Shown here piece by piece: positions 27,591 through 37,602 of a stretch of 64,000 bases of DNA; the first letter of the stretch is position 1; each line of letters starts with the position of its first letter. Made by a program: the position numbers and the translations under genes. Source of the stretch: Paenibacillus tundrae (lineage in GTDB: Bacteria; Bacillota; Bacilli; Paenibacillales; Paenibacillaceae); contig NZ_JAUSTI010000001.1 in NCBI RefSeq assembly GCF_030812775.1, positions 1 through 64,000 on the forward strand. Direction: 5' to 3'. The notes beneath the pieces are model-generated. The model saw nothing but the letters and a program-made list of their open reading frames with translations. It did no database searches and was not told the DNA's origin.

Positions 27591-28490
27591 ATGAAAAAAC
27601 AAGCATTTAAATCCGGATTTGTAGCCATCGTTGGACGCCCCAATGTAGGTAAATCGACGTTAATGAATCAAGTTATTGGTCAAAAGATTGCCATTATGTC
27701 GGACAAGCCTCAAACGACACGAAATAAAATTCATGGTGTATATACCTCGGAACAGCAGCAGATCGTATTTCTAGACACGCCTGGTATCCATAAGCGTCAG
27801 TCCAAACTAGGTGATTACATGAATCAGACTGCACTGAACACACTTCATGAGGTTGAAGCTGCGCTATTCCTGATTGATGCTTCTGAAGGTATGGGTGGAG
27901 GAGATCGTTACATTGCAGAACAATTAAAAAATGTGCGCACTCCAATCATTTTGGTAATGAACAAGATTGATAAAGTTGAACCTGAAGCGCTACTTCCTTT
28001 GATTGAGGAATATCGTAAACTTCACGATTTTGCTGAGATTGTTCCTGTATCCGCTAAGCTCGGCAGTAATGTGAATACATTGCTGGAGCAGATCAGTAAT
28101 TACCTGCCAGAAGGTCCGCAATACTATCCTGAGGATCAGGTCACAGATCACCCGGAGCAATTCGTTTGCGCTGAGTTGATTCGGGAGAAAATTCTGCAAA
28201 TGACTCGCGAAGAAGTACCGCATTCCATTGCGGTAACGATTGAGGACATGAAGGTGCAGGATAATGGCGTTGTCTACATTTCGGCAGTTATTTTTGTTGA
28301 GCGTGATTCACAAAAAGGGATTATTATCGGCAAGCAAGGCGCCTTGCTCAAAGAAGTCGGTAAACGTGCTAGACAGGACATTCAGAACCTGTTAGGCTCC
28401 AAAATTTTCATGGATCTGTGGGTAAAGGTGAAGAAGGACTGGAGAAATCAGGATCGTGTGCTGCGTGACCTTGGTTTTGGTCGTGAATAA
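27591..28490 (+). CDS. era: GTPase Era
   Basis: An essential GTPase for 16S rRNA processing and 30S assembly. G motifs: GRPNVGKST (G1), DTPGIHKR (G3) and MNKIDKV (G4). The C-terminal KH RNA-binding domain carries [17 protein letters not shown]. 299 aa. The ATG follows GAGGAGG. Placement after ybeY fits its ribosome-maturation role. Confidence 0.98.
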   Translation: MKKQAFKSGFVAIVGRPNVGKSTLMNQVIGQKIAIMSDKPQTTRNKIHGVYTSEQQQIVFLDTPGIHKRQSKLGDYMNQTALNTLHEVEAALFLIDASEGMGGGDRYIAEQLKNVRTPIILVMNKIDKVEPEALLPLIEEYRKLHDFAEIVPVSAKLGSNVNTLLEQISNYLPEGPQYYPEDQVTDHPEQFVCAELIREKILQMTREEVPHSIAVTIEDMKVQDNGVVYISAVIFVERDSQKGIIIGKQGALLKEVGKRARQDIQNLLGSKIFMDLWVKVKKDWRNQDRVLRDLGFGRE

Positions 28491-28593
28491 TCATTTGACT
28501 TTATCCAGTAATTGCAACGCATAGTTTACCTTGCAAGACTCCATCCTATCTTCTAGATGCACACGTCATTTCCGAAGAGAGGATGAAATTCCG

Positions 28594-28734
28594 ATGCGAG
28601 ATTTTTCGTGGAAGGTTTTTGCGATGACGGGGGATGTAGAATCCTACTTACTGTACGCCGAGGCATGCAGCTCATTGGAGCAAGAGTCGGATATTGCAGG
28701 GGAAGTGATTGAAGATGAAGAAGCCGAGCATTGA
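28594..28734 (+). CDS. yqzL: YqzL family small protein
   Basis: A 46-aa acidic protein of the YqzL family, conserved between era and recO in Bacillales. It begins MRDFSWKVFAMTGDVESYLL. I chose the ATG at 28594, preceded by GAGAGGATG. An in-frame upstream ATG at 28531 adds residues with no family match. Function unknown. Confidence 0.88.
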   Translation: MRDFSWKVFAMTGDVESYLLYAEACSSLEQESDIAGEVIEDEEAEH

Positions 28735-28767
28735 TTGGCGGATTCGAGAATGGTTAGGTGACGAGGC

Positions 28768-29520
28768 ATGCTATATAGGGTGGAAGGGATTGTCATCCGC
28801 AGCATGGACTATGGCGAGGGAAACAAAATTATTACGCTTTGCACCGAAAGCGGCGGAAAAGTAGGTGTACTTGTCCGTGGTGCCAAAAAGCCCAAGAGTC
28901 GACATGCTGCACTTGTGCAGCCGTTTACGTTCGGTCAGTACGTTTACTTTCGGAACACGGGCTTGGGAAACTTGAATGCAGGCGAAATTATTGAGTCATA
29001 CCATGAGCTGCGTGAGGATCTAGTCAAAGCTGCATATGCATCTTATGCGTGTGAGTTGCTTGATCGCGTGCTACAGGATGAGGAGACAGGCACCTTCTGG
29101 TTTAAACAACTAAAAGCCTGTCTCCAAGCATTAAAGGAAGATAAGGATCCAGTCGTCATGACTAGTTTATACGAGATGAAGATTTTGCAATCGGCTGGTT
29201 ACGGGCCTGCACTGGATGAATGTATCTCTTGTGGTCAGGAACGACCAGATGAGCAATTGTTCGTGAGTCCTAGACTTGGAGGCGTATTATGCCGTGCATG
29301 TAAGCATTTTGATCCGCCTGCTATGTCAGTAAGCCCTAAGGCGCTGAAATTGCTGAGATTGTTTGCACAGTTTGATCTGCAACGGCTGGGTAACATATCT
29401 GTCAGCGAAGGAACACGAGCTGAGCTCAAAAAAATTATGCGCGCGTTTATGGATCACCAACTAGGTTTGAATTTGAAGTCCCGTTCTTTTCTCGATCAAA
29501 TGGAGAAGTACGGGATTTGA
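28768..29520 (+). CDS. recO: DNA repair protein RecO
   Basis: A recombination mediator that helps RecA load on SSB-coated DNA and anneals strands. It has an N-terminal OB fold (MLYRVEGIVIRSMDYGEGNK) and a zinc-binding pair CISCGQ and CRACKHF in the C-terminal half. Length is normal (250 aa). The SD is weak (AGGTGACGAGG). Confidence 0.96.
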   Translation: MLYRVEGIVIRSMDYGEGNKIITLCTESGGKVGVLVRGAKKPKSRHAALVQPFTFGQYVYFRNTGLGNLNAGEIIESYHELREDLVKAAYASYACELLDRVLQDEETGTFWFKQLKACLQALKEDKDPVVMTSLYEMKILQSAGYGPALDECISCGQERPDEQLFVSPRLGGVLCRACKHFDPPAMSVSPKALKLLRLFAQFDLQRLGNISVSEGTRAELKKIMRAFMDHQLGLNLKSRSFLDQMEKYGI

Positions 29521-29548
29521 GTTGTTTGTAGAAATGATGAAATACTAC

Positions 29549-29577
29549 TTGACTTTATTCTTATTTTTATATATGAT
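29549..29577 (+). promoter_or_regulatory. Sigma-A promoter of the glyQS leader
   Basis: TTGACT (29549-29554), 17-bp spacer, TATGAT (29572-29577); transcription should start just before the T-box leader. A second TATAAT lies at 29582. Confidence 0.7.
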
Positions 29578-29604
29578 GGACTATAATTTCTCTTTTGGAG
29601 ACAT

Positions 29605-29865
29605 GCATTGAACGAGAGAGTAGTAGACAGGATTCTATAATTTATGATTGAGGGCATTAGCTTTTATCATAATAGAGCGAGCCGGGGATGGTGGAAGCCT
29701 GGATGGATTGGTCTATGAAAGGGCACTCGGGAGCATGAATGGACACGGAAAAGTGGGCTTAGGATTAGCAGGATATCCTGTATTCCTTGAGCCAAGTAGG
29801 GTGGAACCGCGGGAATAGCTCTCGTCCCTACGTCTGGACAACAGGCGTAGGACGGGGGCTTTTTA
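29605..29865 (+). promoter_or_regulatory. Glycine T-box riboswitch
   Basis: A tRNA-sensing leader of glyQS. Stem I features are present: an AGTAG segment, then GAGCGAGCCGGGGATGGTGG. A GGC glycine specifier lies at 29722-29724. The T-box sequence GGGTGGAACCGCGGG is at 29799-29813; its TGGA can pair with the UCCA end expected for tRNA-Gly. The competing terminator is CGTCCCTACGTCTG pairing with CAGGCGTAGGACG, then a T-run at 29860. Uncharged tRNA-Gly should allow read-through. Confidence 0.95.
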
Positions 29866-29916
29866 TTGTCTAAACCGTTCTAGCTTGCCAACAAACCATT
29901 GAAAAGGAGCATGATT

Positions 29917-30804
29917 ATGAATTTTCAGCAGATGATTTTAACGCTGCAACAATTCTGGGCTGAGCACAATTGTATTATTGTCCAGCCGTATGATACGGAA
30001 AAAGGGGCAGGTACGATGAATCCAATGACCTTTTTGCGTTCACTTGGACCTGAGCCGTGGAAAGTAGCTTATGTGGAGCCGTCCCGTCGCCCATCGGATG
30101 GACGTTACGGTGAAAATCCAAACCGTCTGTATCAGCATCATCAATTCCAAGTCATTATCAAACCTTCTCCAGACAATATTCAAGAGATCTATTTGGAGAG
30201 CTTGAAGCGTCTAGGTATTGATCCGCTCAAACATGATATTCGGTTTGTTGAAGACAACTGGGAGAATCCGTCTCTTGGTTGCGCAGGTTTGGGTTGGGAA
30301 GTATGGCTGGATGGTATGGAAATTACCCAATTTACGTATTTCCAACAGGTAGGCGGAATTGAGACGAATCCGGTTGCTGTTGAGATTACGTATGGTATGG
30401 AGCGACTTGCTTCTTACATTCAAGATAAAGAAAATGTGTTTGATCTGGAATGGGTTGAAGGCATTACCTATGGTGATGTATTCCGTCAACCAGAGTTCGA
30501 GCATTCTAAATATACATTTGAAGTATCAGACGTGAAAATGTTATTTACGCTTTTCAACATGCATGAAGAAGAAGCAAATAAAGCAATGGCACAAAACCTG
30601 GTATTCCCTGCATATGACTATGTGCTGAAATGTTCACATACGTTCAATCTGCTGGATGCACGAGGCGCAATCAGTGTTACAGAACGTACAGGTTACATCA
30701 CACGTGTTCGTAATCTAGCTCGGCAAGTGGCTGCCACATACATGGAAGAGCGTGAGAAGCTTGGCTTCCCGCTGATTAAGAAAGGGGGAGCTGAGCATGT
30801 CTAA
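29917..30804 (+). CDS. glyQ: Glycine-tRNA ligase alpha subunit
   Basis: The catalytic subunit of heterotetrameric glycyl-tRNA synthetase (295 aa). Class II core motifs are recognisable in [29 protein letters not shown] and [11 protein letters not shown] chose ATG 29917 ([14 protein letters not shown]), the family start, behind AAAAGGAG; ATG 29911 is possible. It overlaps glyS by 8 bp and is controlled by the upstream T-box. Confidence 0.97.
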   Translation: MNFQQMILTLQQFWAEHNCIIVQPYDTEKGAGTMNPMTFLRSLGPEPWKVAYVEPSRRPSDGRYGENPNRLYQHHQFQVIIKPSPDNIQEIYLESLKRLGIDPLKHDIRFVEDNWENPSLGCAGLGWEVWLDGMEITQFTYFQQVGGIETNPVAVEITYGMERLASYIQDKENVFDLEWVEGITYGDVFRQPEFEHSKYTFEVSDVKMLFTLFNMHEEEANKAMAQNLVFPAYDYVLKCSHTFNLLDARGAISVTERTGYITRVRNLARQVAATYMEEREKLGFPLIKKGGAEHV

Positions 30805-32872
30805 GGATCTATTATTTGAAATCGGTCTTGAAGAAGTTCCAGCTCGTTTCATGCGCGGTGCGATAGAGCAGTTACAGGAGCGCGTTGTGAAATGGTTGGA
30901 CGCATCTCGTATCTCTTATGGTGAAGTGAATGCCTATGCAACGCCACGCAGACTGGCTGTATTGATTCAAGGCGTAGCTGAGAAGCAAGAGGACGTGGAG
31001 GAAGAAGTCAAAGGACCTTCGCGTAAAATTGCACTGGACGAGAGCGGTAACTGGAGCAAAGCGGCTTTAGGATTTGCTCGTAGCCAAGGTGTAGACCCAG
31101 AACAATTCACATTTAAAGAACTTGGTGGCGTGGAGTACATCTATGCAACGAAGAGCAGTAAAGGGGTGGAAACCTCCTCTGTAATCGGTGAAGGCCTGTT
31201 GTCTGTCCTGCATGCGATGACGTTCCCTAAATTCATGCGCTGGGCTTCCTACGATTTCAAATTTGTCCGTCCAATTCGTTGGATTGTTGCTTTGTTCGGT
31301 AGTGAAGTCATTGAGCTTGAAGTAGCAGGTGTGCAGTCTGGAAATGTTACTCGTGGACATCGCTTCTTGGGTAAGGATACCGTAATTAGCAGTGCTTCTT
31401 CTTACGTAGAGACTCTTCGTTCTGAGCATGTCATTGTAGACATCGCTGAACGTGAACAGATGATTGTCTCCCAAATCGAAGCGCTCGCTGCTGAAAAGAA
31501 CTGGAGTATTGGCATCAAAGAAGATCTTCTTGAAGAAGTGCTGTTCTTGGTTGAGACGCCAACCGTGCTGTTTGGCACATTCGACTCTTCATTCTTAAAT
31601 ATTCCTCAGGATGTTCTGATTACATCTATGAGAGAGCACCAACGTTACTTCCCTGTGCTTGACAGTGAGGGACAATTGCTGCCGTATTTCGTTACCGTTC
31701 GTAATGGTGGTGCCGATTCACTGGAGGTCATTGCCAAAGGGAACGAAAAAGTATTGCGTGCAAGACTTTCGGATGCGAAATTCTTCTATGAAGAAGATCA
31801 AAAGTTAGAGATCAAAGACGCGCTATCTAAGCTGGAAACGATCGTCTTCCAGGAAGAGCTAGGTACTGTTGGTGATAAAGTTCGCCGTATCCGTAAAATT
31901 GCAGATGCTCTGGCAGCTAAGCTGCAGGTGTCGAATGCAGTAGCAGAATCGGTTAGCCGTGCTGCGGATATCTGCAAATTCGATCTCGTTACCCTAATGG
32001 TTGGTGAGTTCCCAGAATTGCAAGGTGTTATGGGTGAGGATTACGCACGCAAAGCTAAGGAAAAAGAAGATGTGGCCAAAGCTGTATTTGAACACTATCA
32101 GCCACGTTTTGCTGGAGATCAATCCCCGGCTTCACTGATCGGTGCGATTGTGAGCGCTGCGGACAAAATGGACACAATTGTAGGCTGTTTCTCCATCAAC
32201 ATCATTCCTACAGGTTCACAAGATCCGTACGCGCTTCGTCGTCAGGCCGCAGGAATCGTGCAGATTATGCTTGATCATCAGCTTCCGTTGACATTGTCAG
32301 ACGTATTCGGAGTTGCACTTGAAGTACACGCTCAGATGAATCTGTTGAAACGTGCAGACGAGGAAGTACGTAAAGACCTGCAGGACTTCTTCGGGCTTCG
32401 CGTGAAAAAATTGCTGTCCGAGACGGTCAGATACGATGTGGTCGATGCAGTGATCTCTTCTGGCTTCGATGATATTAGTGCTATTGTTCCTAAAGGTGAA
32501 GCGTTGATGGCGGCTGTTCAAACCGGAGATGCATTCAAAACAACGGTTGAATCGTTCAACCGTGTGGGGAATTTGGCTGCCAAAGCATCTAATGCTTCCG
32601 TGCATCCTGAATTGTTCGTAGAAGAAGGAGAACGCCAGTTGCATGAAGCTTGGAGTAAAACGACCGAAGAGTACAACCAAGCTTTATCTAAAAATGCGAC
32701 TGCCGAGGCACTTGCAATTGCTTCTGCATGGAAAGAGGCAATTACTATTTTCTTCGATTCCGTTATGGTAATGTCCGAAGATGAAGCGATTCGTGCTAAC
32801 CGTTTGGCGCTCCTTGCTACAATTGATCGTGACCTGAAACAATTCGCTGATTTCTCTAAATTAGTGTGGTAA
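30797..32872 (+). CDS. glyS: Glycine-tRNA ligase beta subunit
   Basis: The 691-aa beta subunit, which recognises tRNA-Gly. It begins [20 protein letters not shown], the family signature, with a central HD-like region and a C-terminal DALR-type anticodon-binding domain. Start GTC-free ATG behind GGGGGAG. It is translationally coupled to glyQ. In B. subtilis ccpN and yqfL follow; here they are absent. Confidence 0.97.
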   Translation: MSKDLLFEIGLEEVPARFMRGAIEQLQERVVKWLDASRISYGEVNAYATPRRLAVLIQGVAEKQEDVEEEVKGPSRKIALDESGNWSKAALGFARSQGVDPEQFTFKELGGVEYIYATKSSKGVETSSVIGEGLLSVLHAMTFPKFMRWASYDFKFVRPIRWIVALFGSEVIELEVAGVQSGNVTRGHRFLGKDTVISSASSYVETLRSEHVIVDIAEREQMIVSQIEALAAEKNWSIGIKEDLLEEVLFLVETPTVLFGTFDSSFLNIPQDVLITSMREHQRYFPVLDSEGQLLPYFVTVRNGGADSLEVIAKGNEKVLRARLSDAKFFYEEDQKLEIKDALSKLETIVFQEELGTVGDKVRRIRKIADALAAKLQVSNAVAESVSRAADICKFDLVTLMVGEFPELQGVMGEDYARKAKEKEDVAKAVFEHYQPRFAGDQSPASLIGAIVSAADKMDTIVGCFSINIIPTGSQDPYALRRQAAGIVQIMLDHQLPLTLSDVFGVALEVHAQMNLLKRADEEVRKDLQDFFGLRVKKLLSETVRYDVVDAVISSGFDDISAIVPKGEALMAAVQTGDAFKTTVESFNRVGNLAAKASNASVHPELFVEEGERQLHEAWSKTTEEYNQALSKNATAEALAIASAWKEAITIFFDSVMVMSEDEAIRANRLALLATIDRDLKQFADFSKLVW

Positions 32873-32955
32873 TTCTTCTTCTGAGCGCTTAGACCAAGTG
32901 GTTCAGAGACAAAGCACAATTTCAGTATTAAAGCGGGATATAACAGGGTATAAAT

Positions 32956-33004
32956 ATACGGAACGGGTTGTGAAATTTATTTTAAACACCTGTTCCGTAT
33001 TTTA
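32956..33004 (+). terminator. Terminator after glyS
   Basis: ATACGGAAC (32956-32964) pairs with GTTCCGTAT (32992-33000), extended inward by GGGT/ACCT-like pairs and followed by TTTT. Confidence 0.8.
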
Positions 33005-33120
33005 GCCTTTGATTTACGTTGACTCGTCAGAAGGATTTCGCCTAACGAAGGTCGTATATAACAATATGCAGTTTATTTTGTGCATTTTGCATCTAGACAT
33101 GATGACAACGTGCGAACTTT

Positions 33121-33609
33121 ATGAAGCTGGGTGGTCTGGGATTGAGTGAGTTGAATGTACGCCACATTGTTGTGGATGGCGATGCTTGCCCGGTTAAGGC
33201 TGAGATTGCGGAAACGGCTCGCCGTTTCAAAATTCCTGTGCTGCTGGTTTCTTCTTTTGACCATTTGCTTCAAGGTGGAGAAGGGGTACAAACGGTGCAG
33301 GTAGATCGTAGTGACCAAAGCGCTGACCTATATATTGCTAATCATATTAAGCCTTGCGATGTGGTCATTACACAGGATTATGGTTTGGCTGCGCTCGCGT
33401 TAGGCAAGCGTTGTTATGTTTTATCATTTCGTGGTCGTGAGTTTAACGATCGTGACATTGATTTCATGCTTGATTCCCGCCACACTGCGGCTAAAGCACG
33501 AAAAAGAGGTCACTATGGGAAAGGGCCAAAGCCTTTCACAGAGCAGGATCGTGAAATATTTCAACATAAACTGACAAAACTTTTAAAAGATTTGCAGGAG
33601 AATGTGTAA
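33121..33609 (+). CDS. yqxD: YaiI/YqxD family protein (DUF188)
   Basis: A small PIN-like protein of unknown role, conserved upstream of dnaG. The acidic motif VVDGDACPVKAEI lies near the start, and DVVITQDYGLAALAL is typical. The start is uncertain: ATG 33121 has no clear SD, and in-frame TTG codons at 33142 or 33151 lie behind a GGTGGTCTGGG stretch. The annotated 162 aa is therefore an upper limit. Confidence 0.9.
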   Translation: MKLGGLGLSELNVRHIVVDGDACPVKAEIAETARRFKIPVLLVSSFDHLLQGGEGVQTVQVDRSDQSADLYIANHIKPCDVVITQDYGLAALALGKRCYVLSFRGREFNDRDIDFMLDSRHTAAKARKRGHYGKGPKPFTEQDREIFQHKLTKLLKDLQENV

Positions 33610-33656
33610 GTTTATCGAATTATATTTACGTGCTAAAGAGATGAAGGTGGCCAGAG

Positions 33657-35477
33657 ATGAGTACCGGACAAGGCGGTATACCCGAAAGTATTATTGAATC
33701 GGTGTTACAGCAGAATGATATTGTCGATACGGTGAGCCGATTTGTGCATCTGACCAAGCAGGGGAAATATATGAAAGGCCTCTGCCCTTTTCATTCTGAG
33801 AAGACGCCTTCGTTTACAGTAACACCAGAGAAACAAATTTTCTATTGCTACGGCTGTGGCACGGGTGGAAATGCCATCAAATTTAGGATGGAAATCGAAG
33901 GGTTATCCTTTCCCGAGGCTGTTAAGACGATGGCAGAAGAAAGCCATATTTCTATGGGTGACTGGCAAGGGCGTGAATCTGCTCATGTGAATCCGGAGAC
34001 TGAGCGTCTGCTGAAGGCATACGAGCTTACCGCGAAGCTGTATCATTTCTTATTGAAGAATACAGAGCATGGCAAAGCGGCTATGGATTATTTACGCTCA
34101 CGGGGCTTCAATGACAAGCTGATTGACCATTTCCAGATCGGTTATGCGCCTAATCGCTGGGATACCGTGGTTCAATTTTTGGAGAAACGCAATTTTCCGC
34201 TTGAAGAGATGGAGAAGGGTGGCCTTCTGTCACAGAGAAACGAAGGTCAAGGTTATGTCGATCGATTCCGTGACAGAGTCATGTTCCCGATTAATGGCAG
34301 GAGCGGTAAGCCAATTGCATTTGCGGGTCGCATTTTGGGAGACGGACAGCCTAAATATCTTAACTCTCCAGAAACCCGGTTGTTCAACAAAAGCCGAGTG
34401 CTCTACAATCTGCATCATGCCAAGAATGCAATTCGTAAACAAAGACAAGCTATACTATTTGAAGGATACGGTGACGTTATCTCCGCTTGGGATCAAGACA
34501 TCCAGAACGGTATAGCAGCTATGGGTACCGCACTTACCGAGAATCAGGCTTTAATGCTGAAAGGCATGTGCGATGAGGTCATTATCTGTTATGACGGCGA
34601 TCGAGCGGGACAGGCTGCGGCGCTCAAAAACTTCCCTATTCTTGAGGAAGCGGGGCTGCAAGTTAAGGTAGCACTCATTCCCGAAGGGCTTGATCCGGAT
34701 GATTTTATTCGCAAGCATGGTGGCGAACGATTCCGGAATCAGATTATAGATGGTGCCGTAACGACAACAAAATTTAAGCTTATAAACCTTAAGAAAAACC
34801 ATATACTGCTAGAAGGTGGCGGACAAATCGCTTATTCAAAGGAAGCTGTGAAACTTATTGCGCCTTTGCCTTCCCCAACAGAACGGGAAGTTTACCTTCG
34901 TGAGCTTGCTGCAGAAGTCGACGTTTCATTTGAAACATTGAAGCAGGAGTGCAACGAAGAGCGAGAAGCCATGAAAAATAACAAGCAGTTTGGGGATAAT
35001 AATTCGAAAAGGTGGAATAATGGTAGGCAACAAAATAGGCAGGTGCCTACACCTAATCTGTTGCCAGCTTATCACGCTGCTGAGCGTAAGCTGCTCGCCT
35101 GGATGCTTCAGGACGACGAGGCTGCACAGTACGTTAACGAGCATCTTGGTGAAGCTTTTAACTTGGATGATCATGCAGCTATTGCTGCTTATCTATATGC
35201 CTACTATGCGCAAGGCAAACCGCCGGATACGAGCCGCTTCATGTCTTCGCTGCATGATGACCGCCTTGAGAAGACAGTCAGTTCAATCTCGATGATGGAT
35301 GGTCCGGGTGAATGGAGTGTTCAAGTACTCGACGATTGCATCAGAGAAGTGCTGAAGTATCCGCGTAAGAAAGAGTACGACTTGAAGAAAGAAGAAATGA
35401 TTGCTGCAGAGCGTGCAGGTGATTCAGTACGTGCGGCACAAATTGCAATTGAAATGATTGCCCTAGAGAGACAGTGA
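33657..35477 (+). CDS. dnaG: DNA primase
   Basis: Synthesises RNA primers at the replication fork. The N-terminal zinc-binding domain has CPFHSEKTPSFTV and FYCYGCG. The TOPRIM core has FEGYGDVIS and CYDGDRAGQAA. The C-terminal helicase-interaction domain is about residues 450-606, after a basic, Asn-rich linker. 606 aa. The ATG follows AAGGTGG. It forms the macromolecular-synthesis pair with sigA. Confidence 0.98.
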   Translation: MSTGQGGIPESIIESVLQQNDIVDTVSRFVHLTKQGKYMKGLCPFHSEKTPSFTVTPEKQIFYCYGCGTGGNAIKFRMEIEGLSFPEAVKTMAEESHISMGDWQGRESAHVNPETERLLKAYELTAKLYHFLLKNTEHGKAAMDYLRSRGFNDKLIDHFQIGYAPNRWDTVVQFLEKRNFPLEEMEKGGLLSQRNEGQGYVDRFRDRVMFPINGRSGKPIAFAGRILGDGQPKYLNSPETRLFNKSRVLYNLHHAKNAIRKQRQAILFEGYGDVISAWDQDIQNGIAAMGTALTENQALMLKGMCDEVIICYDGDRAGQAAALKNFPILEEAGLQVKVALIPEGLDPDDFIRKHGGERFRNQIIDGAVTTTKFKLINLKKNHILLEGGGQIAYSKEAVKLIAPLPSPTEREVYLRELAAEVDVSFETLKQECNEEREAMKNNKQFGDNNSKRWNNGRQQNRQVPTPNLLPAYHAAERKLLAWMLQDDEAAQYVNEHLGEAFNLDDHAAIAAYLYAYYAQGKPPDTSRFMSSLHDDRLEKTVSSISMMDGPGEWSVQVLDDCIREVLKYPRKKEYDLKKEEMIAAERAGDSVRAAQIAIEMIALERQ

Positions 35478-35519
35478 ACGTCTGAGGTTGGATGTTTCTA
35501 GGGAGGAGGGAGTCGAATT

Positions 35520-36659
35520 ATGGCGAATGATCAGCATACTGAACTAGAGACAGAATTGACGCTGGATCAGGTTAAAGATCAATTGATTGAATCAGGTAAG
35601 AAAAGAGCTTCGCTAAATTACAAGGAAATTATTGAAAAACTCTCCCCGTTTGAGCAGGATGCAGAGCAAATGGATGAGTTCTATGAGCAATTGAGCGATC
35701 TCGGTATTGATGTTGTTAACGAGAATGATGAAGAGGTAACACTTCGTCCGAGCGAGGATTCGGAAAACAACAACAGAGAAGAGGGCGATGAGTTCCACTT
35801 TGATGATGATCTGAGCTTGCCTCCAGGCATCAAAATCAATGACCCTGTTCGTATGTATCTCAAAGAAATTGGTCGTGTCCCGCTATTGTCCGCAGACGAT
35901 GAGGTAGAACTGGCTAAACGGATTGAGAATGGGGACGAGGAAGCGAAGCGCCGTTTGGCTGAAGCCAACTTGAGACTCGTTGTCAGCATAGCTAAGCGTT
36001 ATGTTGGACGCGGCATGTTGTTCCTCGATCTGATTCAAGAAGGTAACATGGGTCTGATCAAAGCAGTTGAGAAGTTCGACCACAAAAAAGGTTACAAGTT
36101 CAGTACGTACGCGACATGGTGGATTCGCCAAGCAATTACTCGTGCCATTGCTGACCAGGCACGGACAATTCGTATCCCTGTACACATGGTAGAAACGATT
36201 AATAAGCTGATCCGGGTATCCCGTCAGCTATTACAAGAGCTTGGGCGTGAACCAACACCAGAAGAAATCGCAGCTGAAATGGATCTGAGTGTTGAGAAAG
36301 TGCGTGAAATTACGAAGATTGCACAAGAACCGGTTTCCCTTGAAACACCAATTGGTGAGGAAGATGATTCCCATCTGGGTGATTTCATCGAGGATCAGGA
36401 GGCGTTGGCTCCTGCTGATGCTGCCGCGTATGAACTGTTGAAAGAGCAACTTGAGGATGTTCTGGATACATTGACTGAACGGGAAGAAAATGTACTACGT
36501 CTACGCTTCGGTCTCGATGATGGACGGACGAGAACACTCGAAGAAGTCGGCAAAGTATTTGGCGTTACCCGTGAGCGAATTCGTCAGATCGAAGCCAAAG
36601 CTCTTCGTAAGTTGCGTCACCCGAGTCGCAGTAAACGACTCAAGGATTTCCTCGAATAA
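35520..36659 (+). CDS. sigA: RNA polymerase primary sigma factor SigA
   Basis: Housekeeping sigma factor, 379 aa. Region 1.1 is followed by an acidic linker. Region 1.2 begins [16 protein letters not shown]. Region 2 contains [19 protein letters not shown] and [14 protein letters not shown]. Region 4 ends in the [23 protein letters not shown]. The start follows AGGGAGGAGGG. It is 42 bp after dnaG, likely in one operon. Confidence 0.98.
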   Translation: MANDQHTELETELTLDQVKDQLIESGKKRASLNYKEIIEKLSPFEQDAEQMDEFYEQLSDLGIDVVNENDEEVTLRPSEDSENNNREEGDEFHFDDDLSLPPGIKINDPVRMYLKEIGRVPLLSADDEVELAKRIENGDEEAKRRLAEANLRLVVSIAKRYVGRGMLFLDLIQEGNMGLIKAVEKFDHKKGYKFSTYATWWIRQAITRAIADQARTIRIPVHMVETINKLIRVSRQLLQELGREPTPEEIAAEMDLSVEKVREITKIAQEPVSLETPIGEEDDSHLGDFIEDQEALAPADAAAYELLKEQLEDVLDTLTEREENVLRLRFGLDDGRTRTLEEVGKVFGVTRERIRQIEAKALRKLRHPSRSKRLKDFLE

Positions 36660-36669
36660 CAACACTTTG

Positions 36670-36720
36670 GGAGACTTTCCGCAAGACGCTAACGCGGCTG
36701 CGGGGTCTCCTTTATTTTTA
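36670..36720 (+). terminator. Terminator after sigA
   Basis: GGAGAC (36670-36675) pairs with GTCTCC (36705-36710) with an inner CCGCA/TGCGG; a T-rich tail follows. Confidence 0.8.
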
Positions 36721-36843
36721 AATTGAACGTCTTAATTTCTTGGTTTTGGTAATTCATCCTTGAAATGTTTGATTGGATTTTATTTTATCGCTTTTCGTTG
36801 TTCAATGCAAATCAATAAATTAAATGAATGGTGCAGGTGTGTC

Positions 36844-37602
36844 ATGAAACTTTCGAATCGTTTAGAGCAAATACATGTACAAATTCCGGAGGGAAGCCGT
36901 TTAGCGGATATTGGTTCAGACCATGCGTTGTTACCTGTAGCAGCTGTTCGCAGCGGTAATGTTGTCAGCGCAATCGCTGGTGAAGTAAATCCCGGACCTT
37001 ATGAAGCAGCGCGGAAACAAGTGAGTGATGCAGGTCTGCAAGAGAAAATTACGGTTCGTCGCGGGGATGGTCTTGATGTAATCGAGCCCGGTGAAGTGGA
37101 CGTGATTACAATTGCTGGTATGGGCGGAGCATTAATTGCATCCATTCTGGATCGTGGTCTGTCCAAGTTAGAAGGGGTTAGCCTGCTTGTACTGCAACCC
37201 AACGTAGGCGAGGATATCTTGAGACGGTGGCTTCTAGCTCACAACTGGGTGGTCGTGGCGGAGAAACTGCTCGAGGAAGATGGGAAGATCTACGAAATTA
37301 TTACAGCGATGCCACAAGCGAGTAGTCCTATTGCGAATGAAGAAGTATACAAGCCTCGTCCCCTCACAAATGGTGTAGAGTTGACAGAGGAAATTTTGCT
37401 TCGCATGGGGCCATATCTGGTAGATCAACCAACAGACGTATTTTTCGCCAAATGGGAAAGTGAAATTGTTAAGCTGCAGGGCGTAGTACAGTCGATCATG
37501 AAATCCGATCAAGAATCTGCTCGAGAGAAGGCTGCGGATGTTGAACGACTGATTGCGAATTTGAAGGAGGTATTGGCATGTTTGCCAAAGGTCAAACGGT
37601 AA
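36844..37602 (+). CDS. trmK: tRNA (adenine(22)-N1)-methyltransferase TrmK
   Basis: Methylates A22 of tRNA in the family. The SAM site includes LADIGSDHALLPVAAV (about residues 21-36) and the catalytic-region motif ITIAGMGGALIASIL. C-terminal coiled coil. I chose ATG 36844 (MKLSNRLEQIH), the family start, although its SD is weak; an in-frame ATG at 36760 gives a non-family extension. It overlaps the next gene by 25 bp. Confidence 0.94.
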   Translation: MKLSNRLEQIHVQIPEGSRLADIGSDHALLPVAAVRSGNVVSAIAGEVNPGPYEAARKQVSDAGLQEKITVRRGDGLDVIEPGEVDVITIAGMGGALIASILDRGLSKLEGVSLLVLQPNVGEDILRRWLLAHNWVVVAEKLLEEDGKIYEIITAMPQASSPIANEEVYKPRPLTNGVELTEEILLRMGPYLVDQPTDVFFAKWESEIVKLQGVVQSIMKSDQESAREKAADVERLIANLKEVLACLPKVKR

